A DNA stretch of 64,000 nucleotides from CAWHHZ01 sp963829355 (GTDB lineage: Bacteria > Acidobacteriota > Thermoanaerobaculia > Gp7-AA8 > JAHWKK01): positions 372,001 to 436,000 of the forward strand of contig CAWHHZ010000013.1 in the NCBI GenBank assembly GCA_963829355.1, in the 5' to 3' direction. The notes under the pieces are model-generated. The model searched no databases. It was not told the origin of the DNA and saw only the letters and a list, made by a program, of their open reading frames with translations. Positions 1-8,463 of this stretch are shown here, in pieces. Made by a program: the position numbers and the translations under genes. Each line of letters opens with the position of its first letter. The first letter of the stretch is position 1.

Positions 1-822
1 AAGCCACTCGAGCTCCGGATAGGTCGCGATGATTCGCGAGATCTGTTTGAGCTTGTGATCATCGTGGGGGGCGTGGATCAGCTTGTCATCGTCGAACCCA
101 TAGTCCTGCAGGATCAGGGGGCCCTGCGGCAGGTCGTGCGTGTCGAGGACCTCGATCAGAAAGTCGTAGAGATTCCATGGACTGCTCGAGACGTAGAACA
201 CGGGATTGAGCCTCTGATCGCTGCTGAGGAGTGCGTGGAACAGCTCAGCGATCCCCTCGAAGGGGATACGTGCGCTGGAGGGCGTGAACAGGAGCGTACG
301 CAGCATCTGCAGACGGTCGGTCGCACTCGAGTCGATGATCGTGTCGTCGATGTCACTGATGATGCCGACTCGAGACGACGACGGCGGGACGAGAATCATT
401 CCTTCGTACCAGCGCCGATCCTTCTCGGCAGGCGCTGAGGGGAGTCGCGCGCGCCAGGGGTGCCACATCGAGTCGCTGTCGAGGTCGGTGTCCACCTCCA
501 CCTCGAAATAGCCTTCAGGGCCCGTCTCGGTCTCCACGGTCGATGCGCCGACCGAGATCTCCACTTTCGCGCCCGCAATTTCCTCGCTCGCGAATCGCCG
601 CCACATTTCCCGGGTGTGGCCGAACCTCTGCTGGCCCTCGAGCGGAGTGTCTGTCTGTGGATCATCCAGGACGCGTCCCTGAACCCATGCGCGGCTCGAG
701 GTGCCGTAGCCGCGATACGGAGTGATGACCGGGCGTGAGACACCGCGCATCGGGGCGACTACGGCGTCGATATTCGCATCGATCTCGGCAAGCACCCGCC
801 GTAAGGCATCATTCCAGTTCAT
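1..822 (-). CDS. DUF2183 (App1-like phosphatidate phosphatase) family protein, partial
   Basis: The gene runs leftwards from an ATG at 820-822 for 274 codons and leaves the window without a stop, so its C-terminus is missing. Residues 157-161 (DIDDT, within VGIISDIDDTIIDSS) form the DxDxT catalytic signature of the DUF2183/App1 phosphatase domain, a HAD-like motif. SSSPWNLYDF near residue 206 and ILQDYGFDD further on are also typical of the family. The first 150 residues resemble the usual beta-rich N-terminal part. The family is linked to phosphatidate phosphatase activity in yeast App1; the bacterial role is not settled. It starts 6 bp after the stop of the epimerase gene upstream, so the two are probably co-transcribed. 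Confidence 0.85.
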   Translation of the reverse strand, partial: MNWNDALRRVLAEIDANIDAVVAPMRGVSRPVITPYRGYGTSSRAWVQGRVLDDPQTDTPLEGQQRFGHTREMWRRFASEEIAGAKVEISVGASTVETETGPEGYFEVEVDTDLDSDSMWHPWRARLPSAPAEKDRRWYEGMILVPPSSSRVGIISDIDDTIIDSSATDRLQMLRTLLFTPSSARIPFEGIAELFHALLSSDQRLNPVFYVSSSPWNLYDFLIEVLDTHDLPQGPLILQDYGFDDDKLIHAPHDDHKLKQISRIIATYPELEWL

Positions 823-828
823 CAGAGC

Positions 829-1707
829 TCACGTTGCCTGACGCCACTCCTCCCACTGTCTCTCCATACTGTGAAGAAACGAAACTGAGGGCTCCCAGTG
901 GAGGGTGGCACGCGTCAGCGCACTCGACACGTGCTGGTCGAGTGCCAGCGCCTCGGCGAAGGGACCCATTTCCTTTTCGATCTCCTCGAGAGGGCGGTAG
1001 CGAATCACGCTCGATGATCCACCTGCTCCCTCGATGATCGCCTTCGCAACCTGTCCCAGTGTTGCCCGCGTGTCATCGATGGCGTGGAAGAGTCCGATAG
1101 CCTCCTCCTCGAGAACTTTCAGATAGAGGTCGGCAAGGTCATCGAGATAGACCATCGCCCAGCGGTTGACACCGTGTCCGATCAGATCGAGAGGATCGTT
1201 GTTCACGGCCGCTGCGAACCATCCGGAAAGGAGGCTCTGGCGTCCACCGTAGACGCAGCCCGGCCGGATCACCGCGCCTCGCTCGGTCGCCTGCTGCAGG
1301 ACACGTTCTTCGTGACCCGGGCGCCACTCAACCATTTTGATCGGATTTACCGGTGATGCTTCGTCGACCGCCTCATCACCGGTGTTTCCGAAAACCCAGA
1401 CACCGGAGGTGTAGATGATTCGGAGTTCCTCGATCGGAAGAAGTGCGTCGAGGACGGCTCGGTCGGCGGCAGCGGGTGCGGAGCGATCCGCAGCGGTGTG
1501 GATGACGGCGTCATGTACGCCGACGACATCGCAGAGGTTTTGGAGCTCGCTCAGCTCACCGCGCACGATCTTGACTCCCGCTCTCTCGAGGGCGCCTGCT
1601 TCGCTCCCAGGACGTGCGAGCGCCGTAATCTCATGTCCTGCATGGATCAGGGCAGACGTGACCGCGGTGCCGATATATCCCGTTGCTCCCGTGATGAATA
1701 CTCTCAT
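829..1707 (-). CDS. NAD-dependent epimerase/dehydratase (extended SDR)
   Basis: An extended short-chain dehydrogenase/reductase of 292 residues. The N-terminus MRVFITGATGYIG is the Rossmann glycine-rich NAD(P)-binding motif. A YTSGVWVFG stretch and the later RPGCVYG segment are typical of nucleoside-diphosphate-sugar epimerase-like members. The substrate cannot be read from sequence. I chose the ATG at 1705-1707 because AAGGAG lies just upstream and the Rossmann motif then sits at the very N-terminus; an open frame extends to 1854 but its extra residues look non-coding. It precedes the DUF2183 gene in the same direction and is divergent from the CPBP protease gene. Confidence 0.88.
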   Translation of the reverse strand: MRVFITGATGYIGTAVTSALIHAGHEITALARPGSEAGALERAGVKIVRGELSELQNLCDVVGVHDAVIHTAADRSAPAAADRAVLDALLPIEELRIIYTSGVWVFGNTGDEAVDEASPVNPIKMVEWRPGHEERVLQQATERGAVIRPGCVYGGRQSLLSGWFAAAVNNDPLDLIGHGVNRWAMVYLDDLADLYLKVLEEEAIGLFHAIDDTRATLGQVAKAIIEGAGGSSSVIRYRPLEEIEKEMGPFAEALALDQHVSSALTRATLHWEPSVSFLHSMERQWEEWRQAT

Positions 1708-1817
1708 TGTTGGCTCCTTGAGATTCGATTCTATCGCGACCGGTCCGATCGGAGGGGCAGCATGCCCGGGGACTTGGCGAGAGCTCGATCCGCGCCGGCA
1801 TCGGTTAAGCTTTGCGG

Positions 1818-2606
1818 ATGTCGATGCCGCCCGATACGCGGGACCATGACGCACCTCGCCGTGCCGGGTCGGACTTCGGCGCAGTCCAGGCGCTCCTCGT
1901 CTTTCTCGCGTGGCTGGGTGGCCAGCTCGCAGGCGGCTTTGCGGGAGCGGTCTCTGGAATGGTCTATCTCGTTTCGAACGGTCATCAGCTGGGCGATCCG
2001 TCCGCCATCGAGGGGCATATGGTCGAGCTCCTGACCCCCGCGCTGGCAGTCGGAACGATCACCGGTGCGATCGCGATGATCGCGGCGTCACTCTACTTCG
2101 CGAGGAGACACCTGCGCGAGGTGAGCCCGACGGGCATCGGCTGGTCCCTGGGATCGTGGCGGTCGCTGCTGATCGCTGCCGTTGTCGGCGCCACCGTCAG
2201 CACCGCCTTCATCACTTTCGTCGCTATGACGAATCCGGAGATCCCAGACAGCGATCTCGGTGTGGTTGCGCGGCTGGCCGGGCAGGACGTGCGGGTGCGT
2301 TGGATATGGGCCGCGGTGGCGGTGCTGATTGCGCCAGTTACCGAGGAGCTTCTGTTTCGAGGTGTCCTGTTCAGCGGCCTTGCGCGGAGCTGGGGGATCC
2401 CGGCGAGTGCGGTTACCGTGTCGGTCGTATTTTTTCTTTTTCATCTGGCTGAAACAATCGCCTTCTGGCCCGCCATGGTCTCGATCGCGATTCTCACGAT
2501 TGCAACGATCGGATCGCGACTTTTAACAAATCGTCTGGGGCCTCCAGTGGCGATGCACACGGCCTACAACACTATTCTGGCAATCGCGCTGATTGCAGAT
2601 ATCTGA
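1818..2606 (+). CDS. CPBP-family intramembrane metalloprotease (CAAX protease-like)
   Basis: A polytopic membrane protein of about 262 residues with the three conserved blocks of the CPBP/Abi (PF02517) family: EELLFRG (EExxxR), FLFHLAE (FxxxH) and MHTAYNT (HxxxN). These residues form the intramembrane metal-dependent active site in Rce1-like proteases. Several hydrophobic segments precede and follow the motifs. Substrates of bacterial members are mostly unknown. Start is uncertain among TTG 1812, ATG 1818 and ATG 1824; no strong ribosome-binding site decides it. It is divergent from the epimerase gene and is followed closely by the VOC gene, 11 bp downstream. Confidence 0.85.
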   Translation: MSMPPDTRDHDAPRRAGSDFGAVQALLVFLAWLGGQLAGGFAGAVSGMVYLVSNGHQLGDPSAIEGHMVELLTPALAVGTITGAIAMIAASLYFARRHLREVSPTGIGWSLGSWRSLLIAAVVGATVSTAFITFVAMTNPEIPDSDLGVVARLAGQDVRVRWIWAAVAVLIAPVTEELLFRGVLFSGLARSWGIPASAVTVSVVFFLFHLAETIAFWPAMVSIAILTIATIGSRLLTNRLGPPVAMHTAYNTILAIALIADI

Positions 2607-2617
2607 AGGAGTGGTTC

Positions 2618-3028
2618 ATGAGCACTGAATACGAGGTGGGCTCGGTGGGCTGGCTCGATCTTACGGTCGAGGACGCAGCCGCGGTCAAAGAGTTCTATGA
2701 GGAAGTTGTCGGCTGGTCGAGCTCTGGTGTGGAGATGAACGGCTATGAGGACTTCGTGATGTCGACGCCCGGAGGACAGGCGCCGGTCGGTGGGGTCTGT
2801 CACGCCCGCGGTCCGAACTCAGATATCCCGCCGTTCTGGATCGTGTACTTCATGGTCGAGGATCTCGATACGAGCGTAGCCGCGGTCGTCTCAGGTGGAG
2901 GGGCGATCGTTTCGGGCCCTCGCTCGATGGGGGCGACGGGGCGCTACTGCATCATCAGAGACCCGGCTGGCGCTTACGCCGGACTCTTCCAGTCGCTGAA
3001 GACCGATGGAGCGGATTCCGGAGCCTGA
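2618..3028 (+). CDS. VOC-family (glyoxalase/dioxygenase-like) protein
   Basis: A 136-residue protein with two beta-alpha-beta-beta-beta modules of the vicinal oxygen chelate fold: GWLDLTVEDAAAVKEFYEEV begins the first and PFWIVYFMVEDLDTS the second. It ends with RDPAGAYAGLFQ, typical of small VOC proteins (often annotated glyoxalase/bleomycin-resistance or 27 kDa antigen-like). No substrate can be assigned. The ATG at 2618 has AAGGAG about 7 bp upstream, overlapping the stop of the CPBP gene, so the two are probably translated from one mRNA. The 3' end overlaps the next gene by 23 bp. Confidence 0.85.
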   Translation: MSTEYEVGSVGWLDLTVEDAAAVKEFYEEVVGWSSSGVEMNGYEDFVMSTPGGQAPVGGVCHARGPNSDIPPFWIVYFMVEDLDTSVAAVVSGGGAIVSGPRSMGATGRYCIIRDPAGAYAGLFQSLKTDGADSGA

Positions 3029-3650
3029 GTTGACGAATCGAATCGGGGCGTTTCTCCTGAGTCTCGCCGATCCGTTGATGGAGCGGACGTACGGCTCCCT
3101 CAAGGGGAGGCTGTTCGAGGGGCATCCGGAGATGATCGTGGAGATCGGCCCAGGGGCGGGGATCAACTTCCGGTACTACCGGCCCGGCACCAGAGTCATC
3201 GCACTCGAGCCGAACCGGGCGCAGCATGACCGGCTGCGCCGTAAGGCAGCAGAACACCAGCTCATCCTCGACGTCAGGGGTGGGAAGGCGGAGTCGATCG
3301 ATCTCGATGATTCCTCGATCCCGATGGCCGTCTCAACCCTCGTGATGTGCTCAGTGAAGGATCCGCTGCGGGTTGCCGAGGAGATCTACAGGGTGCTCGA
3401 GCCGGGAGGACGGTTCGTTTTCATCGAGCATGTGGCAGCGCTTCAGGGAAGTTCACTGCGGAAGTGGCAATCGCGGTTGCGCGGACCGTGGTCGAAAGTC
3501 TTCGGCGGCTGCACCATCGACCGAGAGAGCGCCGCAACCATCGTGGAGGCGGGATTCGAGCCGCAATCGCTCGAGAGCTTTCAGGTCGGGCCGCGATGGC
3601 TCCCCGTATCGCCGCACGTCATGGGAGTGATGGTGAAGCGTGGTTGGTGA
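3006..3650 (+). CDS. Class I SAM-dependent methyltransferase (UbiE/METTL7-like)
   Basis: A 214-residue Rossmann-fold methyltransferase. Motif I is VEIGPGAGINF near residue 46. An acidic residue at the end of the second strand is seen in VIALEPN, and the post-II region VLEPGGRFVFIEHV matches small-molecule or lipid methyltransferases of the METTL7/UbiE type. The substrate is unknown. The start codon lies inside the end of the VOC gene (23-bp overlap), suggesting translational coupling in a CPBP-VOC-methyltransferase operon. The stop is followed directly by an array of GTCRTTGAG words. Confidence 0.83.
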   Translation: MERIPEPELTNRIGAFLLSLADPLMERTYGSLKGRLFEGHPEMIVEIGPGAGINFRYYRPGTRVIALEPNRAQHDRLRRKAAEHQLILDVRGGKAESIDLDDSSIPMAVSTLVMCSVKDPLRVAEEIYRVLEPGGRFVFIEHVAALQGSSLRKWQSRLRGPWSKVFGGCTIDRESAATIVEAGFEPQSLESFQVGPRWLPVSPHVMGVMVKRGW

Positions 3651-3996
3651 GTCATTGCGTCGTTGGGTCATTGAGTCGTTGAGTCGTTGGGGTCGTTAAG
3701 TCGTTGAGTCATTGAGGTCATTGAGTCATTGAGTCGTTGAGTCTTTGAGGTCGTCGGGTCATGGAGTCGTTGAGTTGTTGAGTCGTGGAGGTGATTGAGA
3801 TTGGCTGTTGAGTGCGGAAAGGTCTGATCTGTCATTCCGAACGAGCGCAGCGAGGAGGAATCTCACAGGATCGGACGCTGAGATTCCTCAGTCGCGATGA
3901 AGCCGCTCCATCGGAATGACAGAACAGAGTGCTTCCCAACGACTCAATGACTCAATAACCCAATGACTCAATGACTCAACGACTCAACGACTCAAC
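3651..3996. repeat. Inverted word arrays (GAGTCGTT) bracketing a palindromic repeat
   Basis: This gene-free stretch holds three nested parts. Positions 3651-3805 are a degenerate tandem array of the word GTCATTGA/GTCGTTGAG. Positions 3829-3924 are a GTCATTCCG palindromic repeat: the left arm reads CTGTCATTCCGA and the right arm TCGGAATGACAGA. Positions 3937-3996 are an array of the reverse-complement word (CAATGACT, CAACGACT). The two arrays can pair, giving one very large hairpin between convergent genes. It may act as a bidirectional transcription terminator or be a repeat-expansion product; no gene is visible. Confidence 0.8.
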
Positions 3997-4878
3997 TCAC
4001 TCCAGCTCCACCGGCTCGAATGTTGTGCCCTTCGGGATGTAGATCGAATCCCACGTCTCGTTCCACTCTTCTCCGTTCGTCATCTGTTCGGCTCTCTGGC
4101 GCACCTTCCCCGGCTCGATCTCGTACCACGTCCATCGCTGTCGCGGCGAGACGCTGAACGGCGTCTCCAGGACCATCCGACCATCCTCGAACGTTCCCAC
4201 CAGGATCATCTCTGAACCGTTGTTGAACACCCAGTGCTGGTTCCACGTCTTTGTGGCGGTGTCGTAGCGGTTGAAGCTTCGGCCCGCACCTCCGGTACCG
4301 CCCGTCCAGCTCTCGTGGACCACACAGCCGTTCAGGATGCTTTCGATCGTGTTCTCACCGACCTTTTGTCCTGCCGGGGTGTAGACATCCCACTCGCCCA
4401 CCCAGAAGTCGAACTGCCGATACTCTGGGCTCGAGCAGGGAGCGAGGGTCGCGAGGAACTCCTGAAATCCGGAATCGGAGTCGACCTTTCTGAAAGATGG
4501 GAATTGACTCGCCAGATTGTGTACAGGAACGCCATTCTTTGCGGCCCTGGTCAACCACTCCTTCGCCTGATCGAGCTCGCCCTTCTCGATCGAGATGGTC
4601 CCTTTCCGGAACAGCACGCCCCCAGGCTGAAAGCCGAGCTCTCCTGCCTGGTCGAATGCGCCGAACGCCTCATCATACTGCTCGAGCGACTGCAGAGCTC
4701 TGCCGAGGCCGTACCACGCCTGACCATTGGCTGAGTCTGCCGCCAGCACTGCCCGATACTGGTTCACTGCCTCTTGATACTTCCCTTCTGCATTCAGTTG
4801 GTCGGCCCGCTCCAGAGTCTGAGCCGTCAGAGTTGCAGAGATCGTCAGAGACAGCAGAAGAATCGTCAGTCGTTTCAT
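3997..4878 (-). CDS. Secreted TPR protein with a C-terminal DUF1579-like domain
   Basis: The protein has 293 residues. The N-terminus MKRLTILLLSLTISATLTAQ is a signal peptide. Residues about 25-110 hold two to three tetratricopeptide repeats (KYQEAVNQYRAVLAADSANG, WYGLGRALQSLEQYDEAFGA). The C-terminal part (YRQFDFWVGEWDVYTPAG onwards) resembles the beta-rich DUF1579-type domain found in exported hypothetical proteins. Function unknown; location is likely periplasmic. The ATG at 4876-4878 is preferred over the longer frame (to 4950) because GGAGGG precedes it and it puts the signal peptide at the N-terminus. Confidence 0.8.
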   Translation of the reverse strand: MKRLTILLLSLTISATLTAQTLERADQLNAEGKYQEAVNQYRAVLAADSANGQAWYGLGRALQSLEQYDEAFGAFDQAGELGFQPGGVLFRKGTISIEKGELDQAKEWLTRAAKNGVPVHNLASQFPSFRKVDSDSGFQEFLATLAPCSSPEYRQFDFWVGEWDVYTPAGQKVGENTIESILNGCVVHESWTGGTGGAGRSFNRYDTATKTWNQHWVFNNGSEMILVGTFEDGRMVLETPFSVSPRQRWTWYEIEPGKVRQRAEQMTNGEEWNETWDSIYIPKGTTFEPVELE

Positions 4879-4970
4879 AAACCCTCCGGAAGTGCTCCAA
4901 CAATACGCGAGTGATGGTTGCTGCGGGAGAGCCATTTTCTGCAATACCATAGGGCCAATCAGGGGAACGA

Positions 4971-6454
4971 GTGACGAAACGGATACAGAGCGGGATCTCG
5001 GCCGGCTGGCTGGGGATCGATCGGGAGAGTGACGAGCCTCTCCAGGATCAACTCGTTCGAAGAGTCCGCGAGGCGATTCTCAACGGGCAGTTGCGGATCT
5101 GCGACGAGACTCCCCTCCAGCCGCGATCTCGCAGAGCAGTGCGGCGTTTCCCGGAACACCGTCCTGGAAGCGTACGCGCAGCTGACCGCCGAAGGTTACC
5201 TCGAGGGGAAGGTAGGGGCTGGAACGTTTGTGACTGCCTCTCTGCCGGACGAGATGCTGCGAATTGTTTCGCCGGATGCAGGCGCGGTCCGGCTCTCATC
5301 GCAGGGAAGGCGGCTCGCGCATGGTTCGACGGATCCGAGCAGCGGAAAGCCGGGACCGTTTCGCCCCGGTGTCCCGGCCGTCGATCAGTTTCCGCTCCGC
5401 ACGTGGTCCCGGCTCATCTCGAGCCTCTGGCGCAACTCGGCGGCGGACGTCCTCGGTTACGACGGGGACGCGGGATACGGTCCGTTGCGGGAGGCGATTG
5501 CGTCCCATGTCGGAGCAAACCGCGGAGTGGTATGCGCGCCGTCGCAGGTGATCGTCGTCGCCGGATCCCAGCAGGCGCTCGACCTGACATCCCGGATACT
5601 GATCGAGCCTGGAGACCGCGTCTGGATCGAGGACCCCGTCTACGGCGGTGCGCGGAAGACATTCGAGTCGGCGGGAGCGGAGCTGCTGCCGGTGCCGGTC
5701 GATGAGGAGGGCCTGAGAGTGATGTCGATTCTCGACCGGCCCGACGCAGGCCGGGTCGTCTACGTCACGCCATCTCACCAATATCCACTCGGCGCGACGC
5801 TCTCACTCGAGCGACGATTGCATCTCCTCGGGTGGGCCGGCAGGGAGCACGGCGTGGATCATCGAGGACGACTACGACAGTGAGTTCCGCTACACCTCCC
5901 GCCCATTGCCGGCGCTTCAGGGGCTCGACCGAACGGGACGCGTCATCTACGTCGGAACGTTCAGCAAGATTCTTCTTCCCTCGATCAGAATCGGGTATGT
6001 GATCGCGCCGCACTCGCTGGTCGAGGCCTACAGCTCGGCGAGGGCTCTATCGGGCCGTGGGAGCTCGGTGATCGAACAGGCCGCTCTCGCCGAATTCATC
6101 GAGCGGGGACATTTCGACCGGCACCTTCGGAGGATGAGGACGATCTATCAGCACCGTCAGACGCGTCTGATCCAGTTGCTGCGTGAAGAGGCCCCTGGAC
6201 TGCTCGAGGTGAGCCCGTCGGAGGCAGGGATGCACCTGATCGCGTGGCTCCCCGCAGGCGTGTCGGATGAGGGAGTGCACGCGAGGGCGCTGGCGGCCGG
6301 GATCGAAGCACCACCGCTCTCGTGGTACGCGGCACGTCCGATGGCGCGCGGTGGTCTCGTACTCGGGTACGGTGCCGTGGACGAGCGCGAGATGCCGGAA
6401 GCGGTGCGCAAGCTTGCGCGAGCGGTGAGAGCCGAGATGGGACTGGAGGGGTGA
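4971..6454 (+). CDS. MocR/PdxR-type GntR regulator with aminotransferase domain (two frame breaks)
   Basis: Three overlapping frames join into one MocR-family protein of about 490 residues: an N-terminal GntR winged helix and a C-terminal fold-type I PLP aminotransferase domain. Frame 1 (from 4971) gives DEPLQDQLVRRVREAILNGQL. Frame 2 (from about 5095) gives LPSSRDLAEQCGVSRNTVLE, FRPGVPAVDQFPLRTW and YVTPSHQYPLGATLS. Frame 3 (from about 5855) gives WIIEDDYDSEFRY and YVGTFSKILLPSIRIGYV, where the K of SKILLP is the expected PLP lysine. Each switch equals a single extra base, near 5100 and 5855. Such regulators often control vitamin B6 genes, and a PNPOx-family gene lies downstream. Either sequencing errors or a recent pseudogene. 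Confidence 0.82.
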
Positions 6455-6482
6455 GAAGCGCCGCAGGAGTGATCGACCTTCT

Positions 6483-6497
6483 CCCTCTGGGAGAGGG
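6483..6497. repeat. Small hairpin CCCTCTGGGAGAGGG
   Basis: A short perfect inverted repeat (CCCTCT / AGAGGG) lies just after the MocR stop, inside an otherwise featureless 206-bp spacer before the PNPOx-like gene. There is no T-run, so it is not a classical intrinsic terminator. Confidence 0.4.
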
Positions 6498-6660
6498 CCC
6501 GAGCGAGGGCGAGAGACGTCGTTTACACGCGCAACGCAGTCAGATGAGAGAGCCTATCCATGAACCACAAGGCACCGTGTCGCAAGGTCTGCGAATGGTT
6601 CCCTTCGCCTGGCGGGGGGTGGATCTACCGCGGCGGGCCGCTCTGGCTCACGATTCGGAC

Positions 6661-7329
6661 ATGAGCGAATTTCCTGTTTCTGAACGTAACCGAGTCCGCA
6701 GATTGCCGAAGCGCGCGTCGTACGAGCGTGAAGTGGTCAACGCAGTTCTCGACAGCGAGTTTCTCTGTCATGTGGCGTTCGTCGTCGATCAACATCCAGT
6801 CGTCATTCCGACAGCGTATGCGAGAGATGGCGACACTCTGATTCTGCACGGTTCGGCGGCCAGCAGAATGCTTCGTGAGTTGTCGGGTGGTGTTCGCGCT
6901 TCGATCTCGGTCTCGATCGTCGACGGGCTTGTTCTCGCGCGGTCGGCGTTCCACCACTCGATCAATTACCGGTCGGTCGTGCTGTTCGGGGAGGCCCGGC
7001 TGATCGAAGACCCGCGCGAGAAGATCGCCGCTCTCGAGAAGTTCATGGATCATCTGACACCCGGACGCTGGAGAGAAACCAGAGTGCCGAACGATAAGGA
7101 GTTGAAGGGAACTTCCGTCCTGCGCTTCACGATCGAGGAGGCGTCGGCGAAAATCCGTCAGGGGGATCCGGTGGACGACGAAGCTGATCACGATCTCGAG
7201 GTGTGGGCGGGACTGATTCCGATGTGGCGGGAAACAGGAACGCCCATCGCCGCGGCCGGTCTGGCGCTGGAGATCGAGCCGGCCGGCTCCGTGATCGAGA
7301 TCGGGCCGAAATGGAACCGGCTTGAGTGA
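6661..7329 (+). CDS. Pyridoxamine 5'-phosphate oxidase family (FMN-binding split-barrel) protein
   Basis: A 222-residue protein of the PNPOx-like FMN-binding split-barrel family. Diagnostic stretches are LPKRASYEREVVNAVLDSEF at the N-terminus, HVAFVVDQHPVVIPTAYARD, LHGSAASRMLREL and YRSVVLFGEARLI. Members of this subgroup bind FMN, heme or F420, and the exact reaction is unknown. The ATG at 6661 matches the family N-terminus (MSEFPVSERNRVRRLPKRAS); the open frame extends upstream to 6322 but overlaps the MocR gene. Its position after a MocR-type regulator suggests that the regulator controls it. Confidence 0.83.
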   Translation: MSEFPVSERNRVRRLPKRASYEREVVNAVLDSEFLCHVAFVVDQHPVVIPTAYARDGDTLILHGSAASRMLRELSGGVRASISVSIVDGLVLARSAFHHSINYRSVVLFGEARLIEDPREKIAALEKFMDHLTPGRWRETRVPNDKELKGTSVLRFTIEEASAKIRQGDPVDDEADHDLEVWAGLIPMWRETGTPIAAAGLALEIEPAGSVIEIGPKWNRLE

Positions 7330-7375
7330 TCCTGATCAGAAGCTCTGCCGGATCGCCCTGAGAGTCGGGCCGTAC

Positions 7376-7411
7376 GCGATCCTTCGACCGTCCTCCGCTG
7401 CGCTCCGGCGG
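7376..7411. repeat. Half of a GATCCTTCGAC palindromic repeat (type 2), interrupted by a MITE
   Basis: Positions 7376-7416 read as the right arm of the type-2 palindrome seen whole at 44738-44888 (GATCCTTCGACCGTCC, CTCCGGCGGCTCAG). The arm breaks off at CTCAG, where the MITE-like element begins, and its continuation GATGACAG is found after the element at 7727-7734. The spacer 7330-7869 holds only these repeats and no gene. Confidence 0.65.
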
Positions 7412-7726
7412 CTCAGAGGCTGTGAAAGAATCCAGCGTACCCTGGCGTTACGGGCGCGGCGACGTCTCGAGCGCGCGGAGCAGCGACGCAGCGATGTGGT
7501 TCATCGAAAAGGAGCTGCGACCCTTCGACTCGCTGACGCTCGCTCAGGGCAGGCGCCGCGATCGGCGACGCCCCGCCCGTAACCCTTTGGGCTGGTGGTG
7601 GTTACGGTCCGATCTCCGTGTCACTCGTCGTCCCCGAGGAACCACCGCGACTCCTCCTCGTTCCTTGAGCTCGAACCGTAAGCACCGCCAGCGCAGGGCA
7701 CGCTGGATTTTTTCACAGCCTCTCAG
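7412..7726. mobile_element. MITE-like element, copy 1 (315 bp)
   Basis: A non-coding element with imperfect terminal inverted repeats of about 30 bp: left AGGCTGTGAAAGAATCCAGC..., right the reverse complement ...GCTGGATTTTTTCACAGCCT. It is flanked by a direct CTCAG at both ends (7412-7416 and 7722-7726), which looks like a 5-bp target duplication. The interior contains GC-rich inverted segments such as CCCGCCCGTAACCC and no open frame of its own. Two close relatives lie at 21884-22191 and 23805-24067, and a deleted form at 13047-13104. No transposase is present in the window. Confidence 0.78.
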
Positions 7727-7869
7727 GATGACAGCGGGGGTATTTTCAGAGCAGGAAGTCGAGTCCTGATAGACGTGCCGCGCCCTCCCACGTATCACCG
7801 CCTCCTGTGATGGCGGTCGCCGACGTTCGCGGGAGCGGAGACGACCATGGGGAGAACAGGAGGTGTCGG

Positions 7870-8211
7870 ATGAGTGAGATCAGGATTGAGCGTGCGGAGT
7901 GGGATGCGCTGGCGAAATCTCTCAACGAGCGTTACAGGGGCTCCGATGTCGAGGTGACGATCCTTGACCCCGAGATGGGAGAGCGTCACGAGATCGACCC
8001 CGAGCCACTGCTCGAGATTGCAGCGCATCAGGTCGAGGGATTCGAGCGTTTCGATCTCACCATCGGTCAGCTCGACGCTCCCGTGATGCATGCGGTTCCG
8101 TGGACGCGGGACGTGTGGGTGGACGCTGCGGACGACGGGATCGAAGAGATCGTGTCGATCGTTGGCGAGAACGGCATCACGACTGTCATCCGCTGCTGCA
8201 GACACTCCTGA
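7870..8211 (+). CDS. Small conserved hypothetical protein (DUF5335-like)
   Basis: A 113-residue acidic protein starting MSEIRIERAEWDALAKSLNE and ending IVSIVGENGITTVIRC. The pattern of an N-terminal helix, a strand with VEVTILDPEMG, and a C-terminal strand ending in an IVG.NG.TT.I.. motif resembles DUF5335 proteins; I rate this assignment as tentative. There is no signal peptide or membrane segment. The ATG at 7870 has AGGAGG about 11 bp upstream. The frame extends to 7807 but that part is repeat-derived. Confidence 0.6.
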   Translation: MSEIRIERAEWDALAKSLNERYRGSDVEVTILDPEMGERHEIDPEPLLEIAAHQVEGFERFDLTIGQLDAPVMHAVPWTRDVWVDAADDGIEEIVSIVGENGITTVIRCCRHS

Positions 8212-8342
8212 GCAAAGCCGGCTGTCGCAGAGTTGGATTTGGGAATCGCCGGCGAAACGCCAGCCGACTGGTTCTGCTCATCCCGGGCATCGGCTGGCGC
8301 ATTCCATCACGCGGAAACCGCATCAACTCTGCAAATTTCCGT

Positions 8343-8357
8343 ATTCCGTCACGGAAT
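8343..8357. promoter_or_regulatory. Perfect palindrome ATTCCG-TCA-CGGAAT upstream of the histidine kinase
   Basis: A 6-bp perfect inverted repeat with a 3-bp centre, 107 bp before the kinase start, in a 252-bp gene-free spacer. It could be an operator or a small hairpin. No promoter boxes could be read with confidence. Confidence 0.3.
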
Positions 8358-8463
8358 CATGGATTTGAGCGGGCGGCTCTTCAAGAAACCGGCCGCCGAA
8401 TCCAATGAAATGGAAACACCTCGCGTCTCCTCTACCCACCTGAAGAGTTAATCTACTGATTCG

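Noticed and set aside
8212..8463. Sigma-54 promoter for the NtrC-type regulator's own operon
   Set aside because: No convincing -24/-12 element (TGGCAC...TTGC) was found before the kinase gene.
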